DNA of 64,000 nucleotides from Nocardia terrae (GCF_009760405.1 NZ_WRPP01000002.1:62001-126000); one strand, 5' to 3'; positions 8,329 through 16,932 are shown, counted from the stretch's first letter. Notes: generated by a model not told the origin, from the letters alone. Numbers and translations: made by a program.

Positions 8329-9638
8329 CTGTCCCCGTGTGCACGGCGCGGACCCCGATCGGACCGCGCCCTGATCGCTGGGCCGACTTGCGGCCGATGC
8401 CGCGAGGCGCCCGCGTCGCCGTGGGGCGCCCGGTCGCCATGGCGCTGTTCCGTAATGCCGTGGCCCGGTTGCCCGTTCGCGTGGAGCTGCCCGGCGGACG
8501 GTCGATCGGCGGCGGCCGGGACGATGCGGCGGCGCCGTTGATGGTGGTGCACGACCCGTCGGCCTTCGCCGCGCGGATCGCCTCGACCGGTCTGATCGGC
8601 TTCGGCGAGGCGTATATGACCGGGGACTGGTCCGCACCGGATCCGGCGGGCGTGCTGACCGTATTCGCCTCCGCCGTCGACCGATTGGTGCCGTCGCCGT
8701 TGCAGTCGCTGAGGCCCTGGCTGCTGCCGCGACAGCCGCGTGAACATCGCGCCACCGACGCCGGCGCGCGGAACAACGCGGCACACCATTACGACCTGTC
8801 CAACGAGTTCTTCGCGTCGTTCCTGGACGACACCATGACCTACTCCGCGGCTCTGTTCGAACGGCTCGAGCCCGGTCCGGTGTGGGGTGATCTGGCCGCC
8901 GCCCAGCGCCGCAAGATCGATCTGCTGCTCGACGACGCGGGCGTGGGAGCCGGCACGACGCTGCTCGAAATCGGCACGGGCTGGGGCGAATTGGCCATCC
9001 GCGCGGCCGGGCGCGGTGCACGCGTCCGTTCGGTGACCCTCTCGTCGCAGCAGCTGACGCTGGCGCGGCAGCGGGCGTCGGCGGCCGGAGTGGCCGATCG
9101 GGTCTCGATCGAGCTGCTCGACTACCGCGCGGTACGCGGACGGTACGACGCGGTGGTGTCGGTGGAGATGATGGAGGCGGTCGGGTTCGAGTATCTGCCC
9201 GACTATCTCGAGACCCTGACACGCGTGCTGGCGCCGGGCGGACGCGTCGCCCTGCAGGTGATCACCATGCCGCACGCGCGGATGCTCGCCGGGCGTCACA
9301 CCCACACCTGGATTCAGAAGTACATCTTCCCCGGCGGCTTCCTGCCGTCGGAAACACTGCTGGCGCAGCAGCTCTCGGAGCATTCCGGGCTGCGGGCGGT
9401 GCAGCGCCGCGCGCTGGGGCCGCATTACGCCCGGACGCTGCGGTTGTGGCGCGAACGCTTCGACGCGGCGTCTCACCGCGTCGGCGAGCTGGGTTTCGAC
9501 GACGTCTTCCGGCGCATGTGGCAGCTGTACCTCGCCTACTCCGAGGCCGGGTTCCGCTCCGGGTATCTCGACGTCGTGCAATTGGTGCTCGAGCACCGGC
9601 GGACCGGGGCGCCGAGCCCGACCGGGACGACGAAATGA
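8325..9638 (+). CDS. Cyclopropane-fatty-acid-synthase-type methyltransferase
   Basis: A 437-residue SAM-dependent methyltransferase. NNAAHHYDLSNEFFASFLDD and MTYSAALF are family hallmarks; the SAM loop is LEIGTGWGE (about residues 214-222), and VSVEMMEAVG and HTWIQKYIFPGG follow. It should methylate unsaturated acyl chains of membrane phospholipids, giving cyclopropane, branched or furan-precursor products; the flavoprotein and DUF1365 partners may further process the product. The ATG at 8325, with GGAGG ten bases upstream, overlaps the DUF1365 stop and is preferred over a longer frame. Confidence 0.92.
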   Translation: MTVPVCTARTPIGPRPDRWADLRPMPRGARVAVGRPVAMALFRNAVARLPVRVELPGGRSIGGGRDDAAAPLMVVHDPSAFAARIASTGLIGFGEAYMTGDWSAPDPAGVLTVFASAVDRLVPSPLQSLRPWLLPRQPREHRATDAGARNNAAHHYDLSNEFFASFLDDTMTYSAALFERLEPGPVWGDLAAAQRRKIDLLLDDAGVGAGTTLLEIGTGWGELAIRAAGRGARVRSVTLSSQQLTLARQRASAAGVADRVSIELLDYRAVRGRYDAVVSVEMMEAVGFEYLPDYLETLTRVLAPGGRVALQVITMPHARMLAGRHTHTWIQKYIFPGGFLPSETLLAQQLSEHSGLRAVQRRALGPHYARTLRLWRERFDAASHRVGELGFDDVFRRMWQLYLAYSEAGFRSGYLDVVQLVLEHRRTGAPSPTGTTK

Positions 9639-10030
9639 ACACCACCACCCCTACCCGGCTGATCGGAGCGGCGACCGCGGCCTACGGTGCGGCCGTTGTC
9701 ATCCGCCCGGCTCTCCTGTTGCGCCCCGGCGGGCTGGGAACCGGCGCCGAACCGGAGTTGCGTGCCGCGGCCCGGATGATCGCGCTGCGCGACCTGATCT
9801 CCGGATTGGCCTTGGCCACCCTGTCCGACCCTCGCGCCCGCCGGGCGGCGGCGATCATCCGGGTGGCCTCGGATGCGGCGGACACCGTCGTGTTCGCCGG
9901 CGCGCTGAGCGGGCGGGCCGAACGCGCGAAAACCCTTGCGGTGACTACCGGCTGGGGTCTGCTGTCCGCGCTGGGCGCCCTCTACGAGGCTCGGCTCGAA
10001 TCGGCGGTGAAGGCCGGGCCGACGCCATGA
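9635..10030 (+). CDS. DUF4267-like small membrane protein
   Basis: A 131-residue protein with two or three weakly hydrophobic stretches (RLIGAATAAYGAAVVIRP; RMIALRDLISGLALATL; DTVVFAGALSG). It looks like the DUF4267 family of small membrane proteins with a conserved R-x-x-A-x-R-D centre. It overlaps both neighbours by four bases. The function is unknown; membership in the acyl-modification operon suggests an envelope role. Confidence 0.75.
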   Translation: MNTTTPTRLIGAATAAYGAAVVIRPALLLRPGGLGTGAEPELRAAARMIALRDLISGLALATLSDPRARRAAAIIRVASDAADTVVFAGALSGRAERAKTLAVTTGWGLLSALGALYEARLESAVKAGPTP

Positions 10031-10905
10031 CGCCGCGGCCGGGGAACGATGACCCCGCCGAGCTCACGGGGTACACCGTGGGAGCGGTGGCGCGGCTGCT
10101 GAGCCTTCCGGTGGCCACGCTGCGGAGCTGGAATCAGCGCTACGGCATCGGACCCCGGCATCACCGGCCCGGCCGGACCCGCTACTACACCTCCGGCGAC
10201 TTGGCGGTCGCGATCCGGATGGCGGAAATGGTCCGGGCGGGCGCGAGCCCGGCCGGCGCCGCGCGCGCCGCGTCCATGATTCTCGAACCCACGCCGACAC
10301 CGGGCGACACCGCGCCGGTGATCGACGCCGCCGAACGCATGGACATCGCCGGACTCACGAGCCTGGTGTCGGCCCATCTGGTGCACCACGGCGTCTGCGA
10401 TACCTGGAATCGATTGTGCCGACCGGTATTCCACACGATTGTCGAACGCCAGGTCGCGGGGGAGGGGTACATCGACGTCGAACACGTCCTGTCATGGGCG
10501 GTGACCACCAGTCTGCATCGCGGAATCCCGCCGCTGGTCGGGTCCGGGCACGCGCCGCGTCTCCTGCTGGCGTGCACCGAGGGCGAGCAGCATCTGTTGC
10601 CGCTCGAGGTGCTGCGCGCCGCCTTGGCCGAACAACGCTGCGCGGCGGTGTTTCTGGGCGCGAGCCTGCCCGCGGGCGCGCTCGCGGACGCGCTCGACCG
10701 GCGGACCCGCGAAGGCACCGTGGTGCTGTGGTCGCAGTCCTCGGATACCGCGAGTCGTGATCCCATCGATGCCGCCGAAGCTCGCGGGGCCACGGTGCTG
10801 CTGGCGGGACCGGGATGGCCGCGGACCGAATATGCCGACGGGCGCAGGCATCTCGTCTCCTTGGAGGACGCACTCGCCGCGATCACGGACAGGGACCCGC
10901 GGTGA
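10027..10905 (+). CDS. litR: MerR regulator with B12-binding domain (LitR/CarH-like), copy 1
   Basis: A 292-residue regulator. Residues ~14-80 are a MerR winged helix (YTVGAVARLLSLPVATLRSWNQRYG), followed by a four-helix cap and a C-terminal cobalamin-binding Rossmann domain. The axial histidine candidate is H189 in TEGEQHLLPLE. The W-x9-EH motif that contacts adenosylcobalamin in CarH reads Q142-x9-E152-H153, so the tryptophan is a glutamine. Such proteins repress light-induced genes in the dark and release DNA when adenosylcobalamin is photolysed. It is the last gene of the operon it probably controls and is convergent with the second copy. Confidence 0.85.
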   Translation: MTPRPGNDDPAELTGYTVGAVARLLSLPVATLRSWNQRYGIGPRHHRPGRTRYYTSGDLAVAIRMAEMVRAGASPAGAARAASMILEPTPTPGDTAPVIDAAERMDIAGLTSLVSAHLVHHGVCDTWNRLCRPVFHTIVERQVAGEGYIDVEHVLSWAVTTSLHRGIPPLVGSGHAPRLLLACTEGEQHLLPLEVLRAALAEQRCAAVFLGASLPAGALADALDRRTREGTVVLWSQSSDTASRDPIDAAEARGATVLLAGPGWPRTEYADGRRHLVSLEDALAAITDRDPR

Positions 10906-10973
10906 GGTCGCCAGGGAGTTCGCGGACGGCGTCGATCGGCGACCGCGCAGTCCGGGCGGGCGCGGCGCGCCCG

Positions 10974-11858
10974 TCAACGCGTGACGGGCGGAGCGAGACA
11001 GTCGAGCGCGTCGCCGAGACCGGTGAGCCGCCGCGGCGAACCCGGCAACAGGACGGTGTCCCAGCCTGGACCGCCGACACAGACCTGCGCGTTCGCGGCG
11101 GCGCAGGCGCGCACCGCCGAGGTCAGTGCCGTGGCTTCCTGCTGAGACCACAGCACGACCGTGGCATGGCCGGGAATGCGGGCGAGTGTGTCCACGAGCG
11201 CGAACGTCGGCACGTCCGGACCCAGCATGCGCGCGCTCACCCCGCGTTCGGCCAGGGCCGCGCGCAGCACTTCCAATGGCAGCGAATGGCTTTCGCCGCT
11301 GGTGCACGCGAGGACCAGAGGTGCACGGCGGGCGGCCGGCGCGGCGGCGGTGCGGTGCAGGGCCGTGATGATGCTCCACGACAGGGCGTGCTCGACATCG
11401 ACGCACCCCTCGCCGCCGAGCTGGCGATCGACGATGGCGGCAAACGCGGGGCGGCACAGTCGATCCCAGGTCTCGACCACACCGTGGGCGCGCAGATGCT
11501 GTTCGAGCAGGTCGCACAGGGCGCCGGACTCCAGCGTGAAGGCGGTGTCGAGCAGGGCCGCCACATCGGCGAACGCCGGTGCGGGCCCGCGCGCGACGGC
11601 CGCGGCGCGCGCCGGGGTGGAACCGGCGTCGATGAGCTCGAGCATCCTGGTGAGCACGGCGATATCGGCCTCGTCGTAGAGCCGATGCCGCCCGGGCCGG
11701 TCCTGCCGGGGTCCGATCCCGTAACGGCGGTTCCAGCTGCGCAGGGTCGCGGTCGGGATACCGAGCCGTTCGGCCACCGCGCCCACCGGAAAACCGATCG
11801 GCTCAGCTGCAGTCGTCGGGCGGTCTCGCATGAGGCGATTGTGCCCGCTCGCCGTCAC
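10974..11858 (-). CDS. litR: MerR regulator with B12-binding domain (LitR/CarH-like), copy 2
   Basis: A 294-residue paralogue of the adjacent gene with the same three-part layout: MerR DNA-binding helix (FPVGAVAERLGIPTATLRSWNRRYG), helical cap and B12 domain with H191 in TSGESHSLPLE. It carries the same substitution, Q146-x9-E156-H157. The GTG at 11858 has GGAGGG five bases upstream; an ATG at 11831 is the alternative. It faces copy 1 tail to tail and is divergent from the lipocalin gene. Two such regulators side by side may form heteromers or split the regulon. Confidence 0.85.
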   Translation of the reverse strand: MTASGHNRLMRDRPTTAAEPIGFPVGAVAERLGIPTATLRSWNRRYGIGPRQDRPGRHRLYDEADIAVLTRMLELIDAGSTPARAAAVARGPAPAFADVAALLDTAFTLESGALCDLLEQHLRAHGVVETWDRLCRPAFAAIVDRQLGGEGCVDVEHALSWSIITALHRTAAAPAARRAPLVLACTSGESHSLPLEVLRAALAERGVSARMLGPDVPTFALVDTLARIPGHATVVLWSQQEATALTSAVRACAAANAQVCVGGPGWDTVLLPGSPRRLTGLGDALDCLAPPVTR

Positions 11859-12001
11859 CGCAACCCTCCGGCCCCGGTCGTCCCCGGGAAGTCGGCGAAA
11901 CGAGAGAGGTGATCACCATGCGATGCGCAGCGGCCGGGCACACCGGCCGGGCGGCGCCACCCCATCGAAGAGTTCGAACGTCCGAAGGCAGGAGAGAGGC
12001 G

Positions 12002-12613
12002 ATGAATCGAAACACGCTGCGGCGTCTGGCGTCGGCGCTCACGCTCGTGGTGGGGTTGCTCACTTCGTGTGTGGTGAGCGGAAATTCGGCGGTCGCACCG
12101 GCCGAGCCCCCGGCGCCGGTGACCGCACTGGAGGTGGATCGGTATCTGGGCACCTGGTACCAGCTGGCCGCGATACCGCAGTACTTCGATCTGGTGTGCG
12201 CTCGCGACACCCGCGCGGAGTACACCCTCGACGCGCGAGGTGATGTGGCGGTGCACAATTCGTGCACCACCTGGTCGGGCGGCCCGAACGATATTCGTGG
12301 CACCGCCACCGTCACCGATCCCTCGACCCGGGCGCAACTGCACGTCAGCTTTCCGGGCGTTCCCACCCAGGACGCGCGCTACGGTCCGGCCAATTACGTC
12401 GTCACAGCACTCGGTGCGGACTACTCGTGGGCACTGGTCACCGATCCTCACCGCTCGTCGGGATTCGTACTGTCGCGCACGCCGGCACTGGAACCCGCCG
12501 AATGGCTGCGGATCCGCGCGGCCATCGCGGCGGCGGGTGAGGATGCGTGCTGGTATCTGACGAGCCCGACCAGCGGCGGTATCGAGGCCATCAGCCCGCT
12601 GTGCGTGGCCTGA
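12002..12613 (+). CDS. Lipocalin lipoprotein (Blc-like)
   Basis: A 203-residue exported lipoprotein: n-region NRNTLRR, hydrophobic core ASALTLVVGLLTS and lipobox LTSC. The mature part has the lipocalin GxW motif in RYLGTWYQLA and the Blc-type pattern YALV/DYSWALVTDPHRS. Bacterial Blc-type lipocalins bind fatty acids or lysophospholipids at the envelope, which fits its place among lipid-modification and light-stress genes. The ATG at 12002 follows AGGAGAGAGG. An in-frame ATG 93 bases upstream would bury the signal peptide and is rejected. Confidence 0.88.
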   Translation: MNRNTLRRLASALTLVVGLLTSCVVSGNSAVAPAEPPAPVTALEVDRYLGTWYQLAAIPQYFDLVCARDTRAEYTLDARGDVAVHNSCTTWSGGPNDIRGTATVTDPSTRAQLHVSFPGVPTQDARYGPANYVVTALGADYSWALVTDPHRSSGFVLSRTPALEPAEWLRIRAAIAAAGEDACWYLTSPTSGGIEAISPLCVA

Positions 12614-12633
12614 GCGGTCTCGCAAGCAGAGTG

Positions 12634-12651
12634 TGCATCGAATGTGCATCG
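12634..12651. promoter_or_regulatory. Candidate LitR/CarH operator upstream of the photolyase
   Basis: TGTGCATCGAA occurs twice in tandem; the TGCATCG cores start at 12634 and 12645, exactly 11 bp apart. A TAGGAT-like -10 box and the photolyase ATG follow within about 20 bases, so the repeats overlap the promoter, as expected for a repressor site. The mRNA leader would be very short. Confidence 0.7.
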
Positions 12652-12671
12652 AATATTGCTAGGATGGCGGT

Positions 12672-13988
12672 ATGACCGTCGCCATCGTGCTGTTCACCAG
12701 GGACCTGCGTGTGCACGACAATCCGGCGTTGACCGCGGCATGTCGCGAATCCCGATCCGTGGTGCCGCTGTTCGTCCTGGACAGCGATCTGCTCGCCCGG
12801 CTCGACGACGCGCCGAACCGGCTCCGATTCCTCGGCGCCGCGCTGAGCGAGCTGGATGGCGAACTGCGGGCCCGCGGCGGCCGGCTGATCGTGCGGCGCG
12901 GACGGGTGGGCGACGAGGTGGAACGAGCCGTGCGGGAGACGGGCGCGCACCGCGTGCATCTCGCGGCCGACGTCACCGGCTACGGCGTGCGCAGGGAAAA
13001 CCTGCTGCGGGAAAGGCTTTCGCGCATCGGCTGTGCCCTGCACGCGCATGCCGCGTCGATCACCGCCGTGGACCCCGGTGCGGTGCGCCCGGACACCGGA
13101 CGCGGACACTACGCGGTGTTCACACCGTACTTCCGCAGGTGGCTGGACACCCCGATGCGTCGGCCGCTGCCCGCGCCGGAGGCGCTGCCGGTGCCGCCGA
13201 TCACCGGGGCCGCCGATCCGGGCGTGCTCGCCTCCGGCGGTTCTCCCGAGCTCGAGGTGGGCGGTGAGACCACCGGCCGAAAGCGGTTCGAGCAGTGGAT
13301 TTCCGGGCCCGTGACTCGTTATGCCGAGGTCAAGGACTCGCCCGCGGTCGACGGCACCTCAGGGCTGTCGCCCTATCTGCATTTCGGATGCCTGTCGCCG
13401 GTGGAGGTGGTGTCACGGACCGATGTCACCGATCCGGGTGCACTCGCCTTCGTCCGGCAGCTGGCATGGCGGGATTTCTACCACCAGGTGCTGGCCGATC
13501 GGCCCGATGTCGCCACCGGCGATTACCGGTCGACGGCCGAGCCGTGGCGCACCGATCCGGCCGGCGTGGCCGCCTGGTGTGCCGGGCGCACCGGATATCC
13601 CATGGTCGACGCCGGCCTGCGGCAGCTGCTGGCCACCGGCCTGATGCCCGGTCGCGCCCGGCTCGTCGCCGCGAGCTTCCTGGTCAAAACCCTGCGGGTG
13701 GACTGGCGGATCGGAGCGAAGCATTTCGAACGCTGGCTGGTGGACGCCGATGTCGCCAACAACAGGCTCAACTGGCAGTGGATGGCGGGCACCGGCACCG
13801 ATACCCGATCGAGCCGGGTGCTCAACCCGCTGCGACAGGCCGAGCGCTTCGACCCGGACGGCGCCTACGCCCGGCGCTGGATACCCGAACTCGCGCACCT
13901 GCCCGGCGCGGAGATCCACCGTCCCTGGCGCAGCGGCCTGCTCATCGGGGACTATCCGCCGCCGATCGTCGAATTCAACGGCATGTGA
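12672..13988 (+). CDS. phrB: Class I deoxyribodipyrimidine photolyase
   Basis: A 438-residue photolyase that splits UV-induced pyrimidine dimers using blue light. The N-terminal antenna domain begins IVLFTRDLRVHDNPAL; the FAD domain holds PYLHFGCLSPVE, AWRDFYHQVL, GYPMVDAGLRQL, and ANNRLNWQWMAGTGTD, the family signature. The length is normal for class I CPD photolyases. The ATG at 12672 lies just after the TGCATCG direct repeat; phr genes are classical targets of LitR-type regulators. It converges with the epimerase gene. Confidence 0.95.
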   Translation: MTVAIVLFTRDLRVHDNPALTAACRESRSVVPLFVLDSDLLARLDDAPNRLRFLGAALSELDGELRARGGRLIVRRGRVGDEVERAVRETGAHRVHLAADVTGYGVRRENLLRERLSRIGCALHAHAASITAVDPGAVRPDTGRGHYAVFTPYFRRWLDTPMRRPLPAPEALPVPPITGAADPGVLASGGSPELEVGGETTGRKRFEQWISGPVTRYAEVKDSPAVDGTSGLSPYLHFGCLSPVEVVSRTDVTDPGALAFVRQLAWRDFYHQVLADRPDVATGDYRSTAEPWRTDPAGVAAWCAGRTGYPMVDAGLRQLLATGLMPGRARLVAASFLVKTLRVDWRIGAKHFERWLVDADVANNRLNWQWMAGTGTDTRSSRVLNPLRQAERFDPDGAYARRWIPELAHLPGAEIHRPWRSGLLIGDYPPPIVEFNGM

Positions 13989-14013
13989 ACGCGATTCACC
14001 GGCCGCGGGTCAC

Positions 14014-15357
14014 TCACCGCCCCAGGAGATGCCGCAGGGCAGCCTCGATGTCCTCGAACCGGAACTCGTGCGCCTCGGTGAGAAGGCGGCCCGGAATCAC
14101 CCGCTGACTGGCGGCGGCGAGCTCGGCGGCCCCTTCCCGACCGAGCAGCAGGGCCGGGCCGAAGGCGGGGATCGGCAGCACGGCGGGCCGGTGCAGCACC
14201 CGGGCCAGGGTATGGGTGTAGTCGCGATTGCGCACCGGGTGCGGCGCAACGGCATTCACCGGGCCGGACAACTCGGTGTCCCACAGCGCGCGATGGTAGA
14301 CGTCGACCAGGTCGTCGAGGCCGATCCACGGCAGCCACTGACGCCCGTCCCCGAGAGGTCCGCCGAGTCCGGCGGCGAACAGCGGCCGTAGCAGGCGCAG
14401 CGTGCCCCCGCGCGGCGATTGCACTATTCCGGTGCGCACGTGCACCACGCGGGTCCCCGCCGCCATTGCGGGTGTGGCGGCGGTTTCCCACTCCTCGACG
14501 ACATCGGCGAGGAATCCCGTTCCGCGTTCGGCGGATTCGTCGAGCAGCTCATCGCCGCGGTCGGCGCCGTAGTAGCCGACCGCCGAGGCGCTGACGAACA
14601 GCGGCACGCCCGCCTCGGCCACCCGCTCGGCCAGCGCGCGGGTCGGCCCGATGCGGCTGTCGGTGATCTCACGCTTGTGCGCGGCGGTGAACCGTCCGGC
14701 GATGGACGCACCCGCCAGATGGATGACGGCATCGACGCCCGCGAGCAGCTCCGGCGCCGGGGCGTGCGGATCCCAGCGGCGCTCATCGGGATTCGTCGGC
14801 GCCCGGCGGACCAGGCGGATCACGCGGTGGCCGCCGGTGCTCAGGAACGCCGACAACGCGGTGCCGACCAGGCCCGACGCACCGGTGACGGCAACGGTGG
14901 CCTTCTCGAATCCGCGTGCGGCGGCGCGCCGGTGGGCGGCGAGATCATCGGCGATCTGGCGATAGCGGTAATCGAACATGGGTCGCAGCACGGCGGCGGG
15001 AACGGGAGTGTCGACCCGGTCGATGATCCGGGTGTGTTCGTCGTCCAACGCCTCGAATTCGTGGGTGTGCCGCCAGGGCAGCAGCCGCCCGATCGGCATC
15101 GAGGCCAGTCCGTCGACCGCGATCTCGTCCACGAACCGTCGCGGGGGATCGAACTCCTCGGCGCGATGCCGGGCCGCCCAGCGCAGCCCGCCGGGTAGCC
15201 GCAGGACCGCTTGCCCGTCGGCGAGGGAATCCGCCTCGGAGGCGATGGCGACGGGTTGCCAGGGCGGTGCGAGGCGGCTGAGAGCGCCCGGCCTGCCGAA
15301 CCACTCGAACACTTCCGTCCGAGGAACCGCGATGGTGCTCGAACACTCGATGCTCAC
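14014..15357 (-). CDS. TIGR01777-family epimerase with N-terminal SRPBCC domain
   Basis: A 447-residue two-domain protein. Residues 1-~145 are a START/SRPBCC-like ligand-binding domain (SIECSSTIAVPRTEVFEWFG; LLPWRHTHEFEALDDEHTR); the rest is an NAD(P)-binding epimerase with VAVTGASGLVGTALSAFL, SASAVGYYG and a C-terminal DUF1731-like tail. The substrate is unknown. The GTG at 15357 is chosen because homology-like sequence starts there; the frame runs open much further upstream, over the carbonic anhydrase gene, but only as a shadow. A TGCATCG-type operator lies about 35-50 bases upstream, putting it in the light regulon. Confidence 0.85.
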   Translation of the reverse strand: MSIECSSTIAVPRTEVFEWFGRPGALSRLAPPWQPVAIASEADSLADGQAVLRLPGGLRWAARHRAEEFDPPRRFVDEIAVDGLASMPIGRLLPWRHTHEFEALDDEHTRIIDRVDTPVPAAVLRPMFDYRYRQIADDLAAHRRAAARGFEKATVAVTGASGLVGTALSAFLSTGGHRVIRLVRRAPTNPDERRWDPHAPAPELLAGVDAVIHLAGASIAGRFTAAHKREITDSRIGPTRALAERVAEAGVPLFVSASAVGYYGADRGDELLDESAERGTGFLADVVEEWETAATPAMAAGTRVVHVRTGIVQSPRGGTLRLLRPLFAAGLGGPLGDGRQWLPWIGLDDLVDVYHRALWDTELSGPVNAVAPHPVRNRDYTHTLARVLHRPAVLPIPAFGPALLLGREGAAELAAASQRVIPGRLLTEAHEFRFEDIEAALRHLLGR

Positions 15358-15389
15358 CGTTCGAGGGTAGCCATCCCAGCGAATCAAAT

Positions 15390-15407
15390 GCAACGTTCCT
15401 GCATCGA
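15390..15407. promoter_or_regulatory. Candidate LitR/CarH operator upstream of the epimerase
   Basis: TGCAACG at 15390-15396 and TGCATCG at 15401-15407 are 11 bp apart, one arm with a single mismatch to the half-site in the other two promoters. It lies between the epimerase (leftward) and the carbonic anhydrase (rightward) and could act on both. Confidence 0.62.
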
Positions 15408-15480
15408 ATAATGGTGAGAAGGAGACGCTGACCCGTCCGGTCGACTTGCCAGTGAGGCTGGTTTGTGCAGAATCGTGGGC

Positions 15481-16104
15481 ATGCCGAACTCGAATCCCAT
15501 CAGTGCCTGGAAGTCTTTGCGCGACGGTAATGATCGTTTCGTGGCGGGGCGGCAGCAGCACCCGGGCCAGGACGCGAGCAATCGCGCCGAACTGGTCGGT
15601 GGCCAGCACCCGACGGCCATCGTTTTCGGTTGCGGCGATTCCCGAGTCGCCGCGGAGATCATCTTCGATCAGGGCCTCGGTGACATGTTCGTGGTGCGCA
15701 CCGCCGGCCATGTTCTCGACAGCTCGGTGCTCGGCTCGATCGAGTACGGCGTGCAGGTTCTGAACGTCCCGCTGATCGTCGTGCTCGGGCACGACAGCTG
15801 CGGCGCGGTGAAGGCGACAATCGACGCCCTCGACGGCGGCGCGGTGCCCGGTGGTTTCATCCGTAGCCTGGTCGAGCGCGTGGCACCGTCGATTCTGCTC
15901 GGCCGCCGTGAGGGTTTGATCGAGGTCGACGAACTCGAGGCCCGGCACGTCGACGAGACGAGCCGACTGCTGATGGACCACTCCCAGACCGTCGCGGCGG
16001 CGGTGGCGGCGGGCAGGCTCGCCATCGCCTGCGTCACCTACCGGCTCGAGGACGGACGTGCCCAGTTGCGTCGCGTGATCGGCGATATCGGCGAGCTCGC
16101 CTGA
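15481..16104 (+). CDS. Beta-carbonic anhydrase
   Basis: A 207-residue enzyme interconverting CO2 and bicarbonate. Zinc ligands and the Asp-Arg dyad are intact: FGCGDSRVAAE supplies Cys and Asp/Arg, and LGHDSCGAVKA supplies His and Cys. Typical beta-class length. The ATG at 15481 (MPNSNPISAWKSLRDGN) is preferred; an in-frame GTG-type extension to 15463 lacks a binding site. It is divergent from the epimerase and convergent with the cold-shock-domain gene. Confidence 0.93.
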   Translation: MPNSNPISAWKSLRDGNDRFVAGRQQHPGQDASNRAELVGGQHPTAIVFGCGDSRVAAEIIFDQGLGDMFVVRTAGHVLDSSVLGSIEYGVQVLNVPLIVVLGHDSCGAVKATIDALDGGAVPGGFIRSLVERVAPSILLGRREGLIEVDELEARHVDETSRLLMDHSQTVAAAVAAGRLAIACVTYRLEDGRAQLRRVIGDIGELA

Positions 16105-16144
16105 CATCACTGTGCACCCCGGTCCCCGAGCGGGCCACGGCGTC

Positions 16145-16167
16145 GCCCTCCGGTCGTGCCGGAGGGC
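16145..16167. terminator. Hairpin between convergent genes
   Basis: GCCCTCCGG, loop TCGTG, CCGGAGGGC: a 9-bp perfect stem 40 bases after the carbonic anhydrase stop and just beyond the end of the leftward cold-shock gene. Confidence 0.72.
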
Positions 16168-16173
16168 CGAGGT

Positions 16174-16521
16174 TCAGGCCGCCCGGCCGAAACAGCGGCG
16201 TCGGCGTCCCGGCGCGCGATGCGCGTCGGACCGGGTGTGGGCGTCCTTGCGTTCCCGGCGGTAGGGGATGACCCGGGTCGCTTCCGGTCCGTGCGGGGTG
16301 TCGGTGGCGGTGAAGATAACCGGTTGTCCAGTGGTGAGGGTTTTGAATCCGGGTAGGTCGATTGCGGTGTAGTCGACAAAGACGTCGGGACCCGTTGCGG
16401 GCGTGAGGAATCCGAAGCCCTTGGTGGTGTCGTACCAGGACACCCGAGCGGCGCGCCAGCGGGGCGGCTCGGTCGCGGGGGCGGTGTGCACGGGGTCAAC
16501 CTGCGAGGTAGTCGTCATCAT
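16174..16521 (-). CDS. Cold-shock-domain protein
   Basis: A 115-residue protein with one cold-shock domain: ARVSWYDTTKGFGFLTPATG carries the RNP1-like KGFGF and DVFVDYTAI the RNP2-like VFV. CspA-type proteins bind single-stranded RNA or DNA and melt structure. Here the N-terminus (~20 residues) and an Arg/His-rich C-terminus extend the usual 67-residue unit. The start overlaps the preceding gene by 26 bases, so it is translated as part of the leftward stress island. ATG at 16518 is the equally good alternative start. Confidence 0.85.
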   Translation of the reverse strand: MMTTTSQVDPVHTAPATEPPRWRAARVSWYDTTKGFGFLTPATGPDVFVDYTAIDLPGFKTLTTGQPVIFTATDTPHGPEATRVIPYRRERKDAHTRSDAHRAPGRRRRCFGRAA

Positions 16522-16717
16522 CGTCCTCGGTGTCGGGGGTGATCCAGGCTTGGTCGATGCGGTCGGCGAGGTCGGCGCTGTCGAGCGCGGGCCGAAAGCG
16601 TTCGGTCGGTGGATCCAGTGCGGTGGCGTCCAGGCCGATGTCGTGATCGGCGTCGTAGACGAGAATCTCCTGTTCGGCGCGATCGAGGTCGCTGCCGCCG
16701 GGAAAGCTGGTGATCAT
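16496..16717 (-). CDS. Small acidic protein of unknown function
   Basis: A 73-residue, strongly acidic protein (ITSFPGGSDLDRAEQEIL ... DTEDDDDDYLAG). The ATG at 16717 has a textbook GGAGG seven bases upstream, and the third-position GC bias fits coding sequence. It overlaps the cold-shock gene. No family recognised. Confidence 0.7.
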   Translation of the reverse strand: MITSFPGGSDLDRAEQEILVYDADHDIGLDATALDPPTERFRPALDSADLADRIDQAWITPDTEDDDDDYLAG

Positions 16718-16932
16718 GGCGAATCGCCTCCTTTCTCGAACTGACAGGCACAGGTGAATACCGCTGGGACAGGGCCGGGTGGACCGCCGCTGGACGGGCC
16801 CACCCGGCGTGGAAGGGATCCGAACTTCACTTCATGGTGCTAGCGGTTTTGCACGCGGAGCCGAGCGTGGTGTCCGGGCCGTCGTTGCCATGCGCGATGG
16901 CCGGGCACTGCCCGCGGTGACGCGCGCGGGCA

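Noticed and set aside
14014..16110. A 698-codon minus-strand frame covering both the epimerase and the carbonic anhydrase gene
   Set aside because: Only 14014-15357 looks like protein; the upstream part is the reverse shadow of the carbonic anhydrase and includes the operator.
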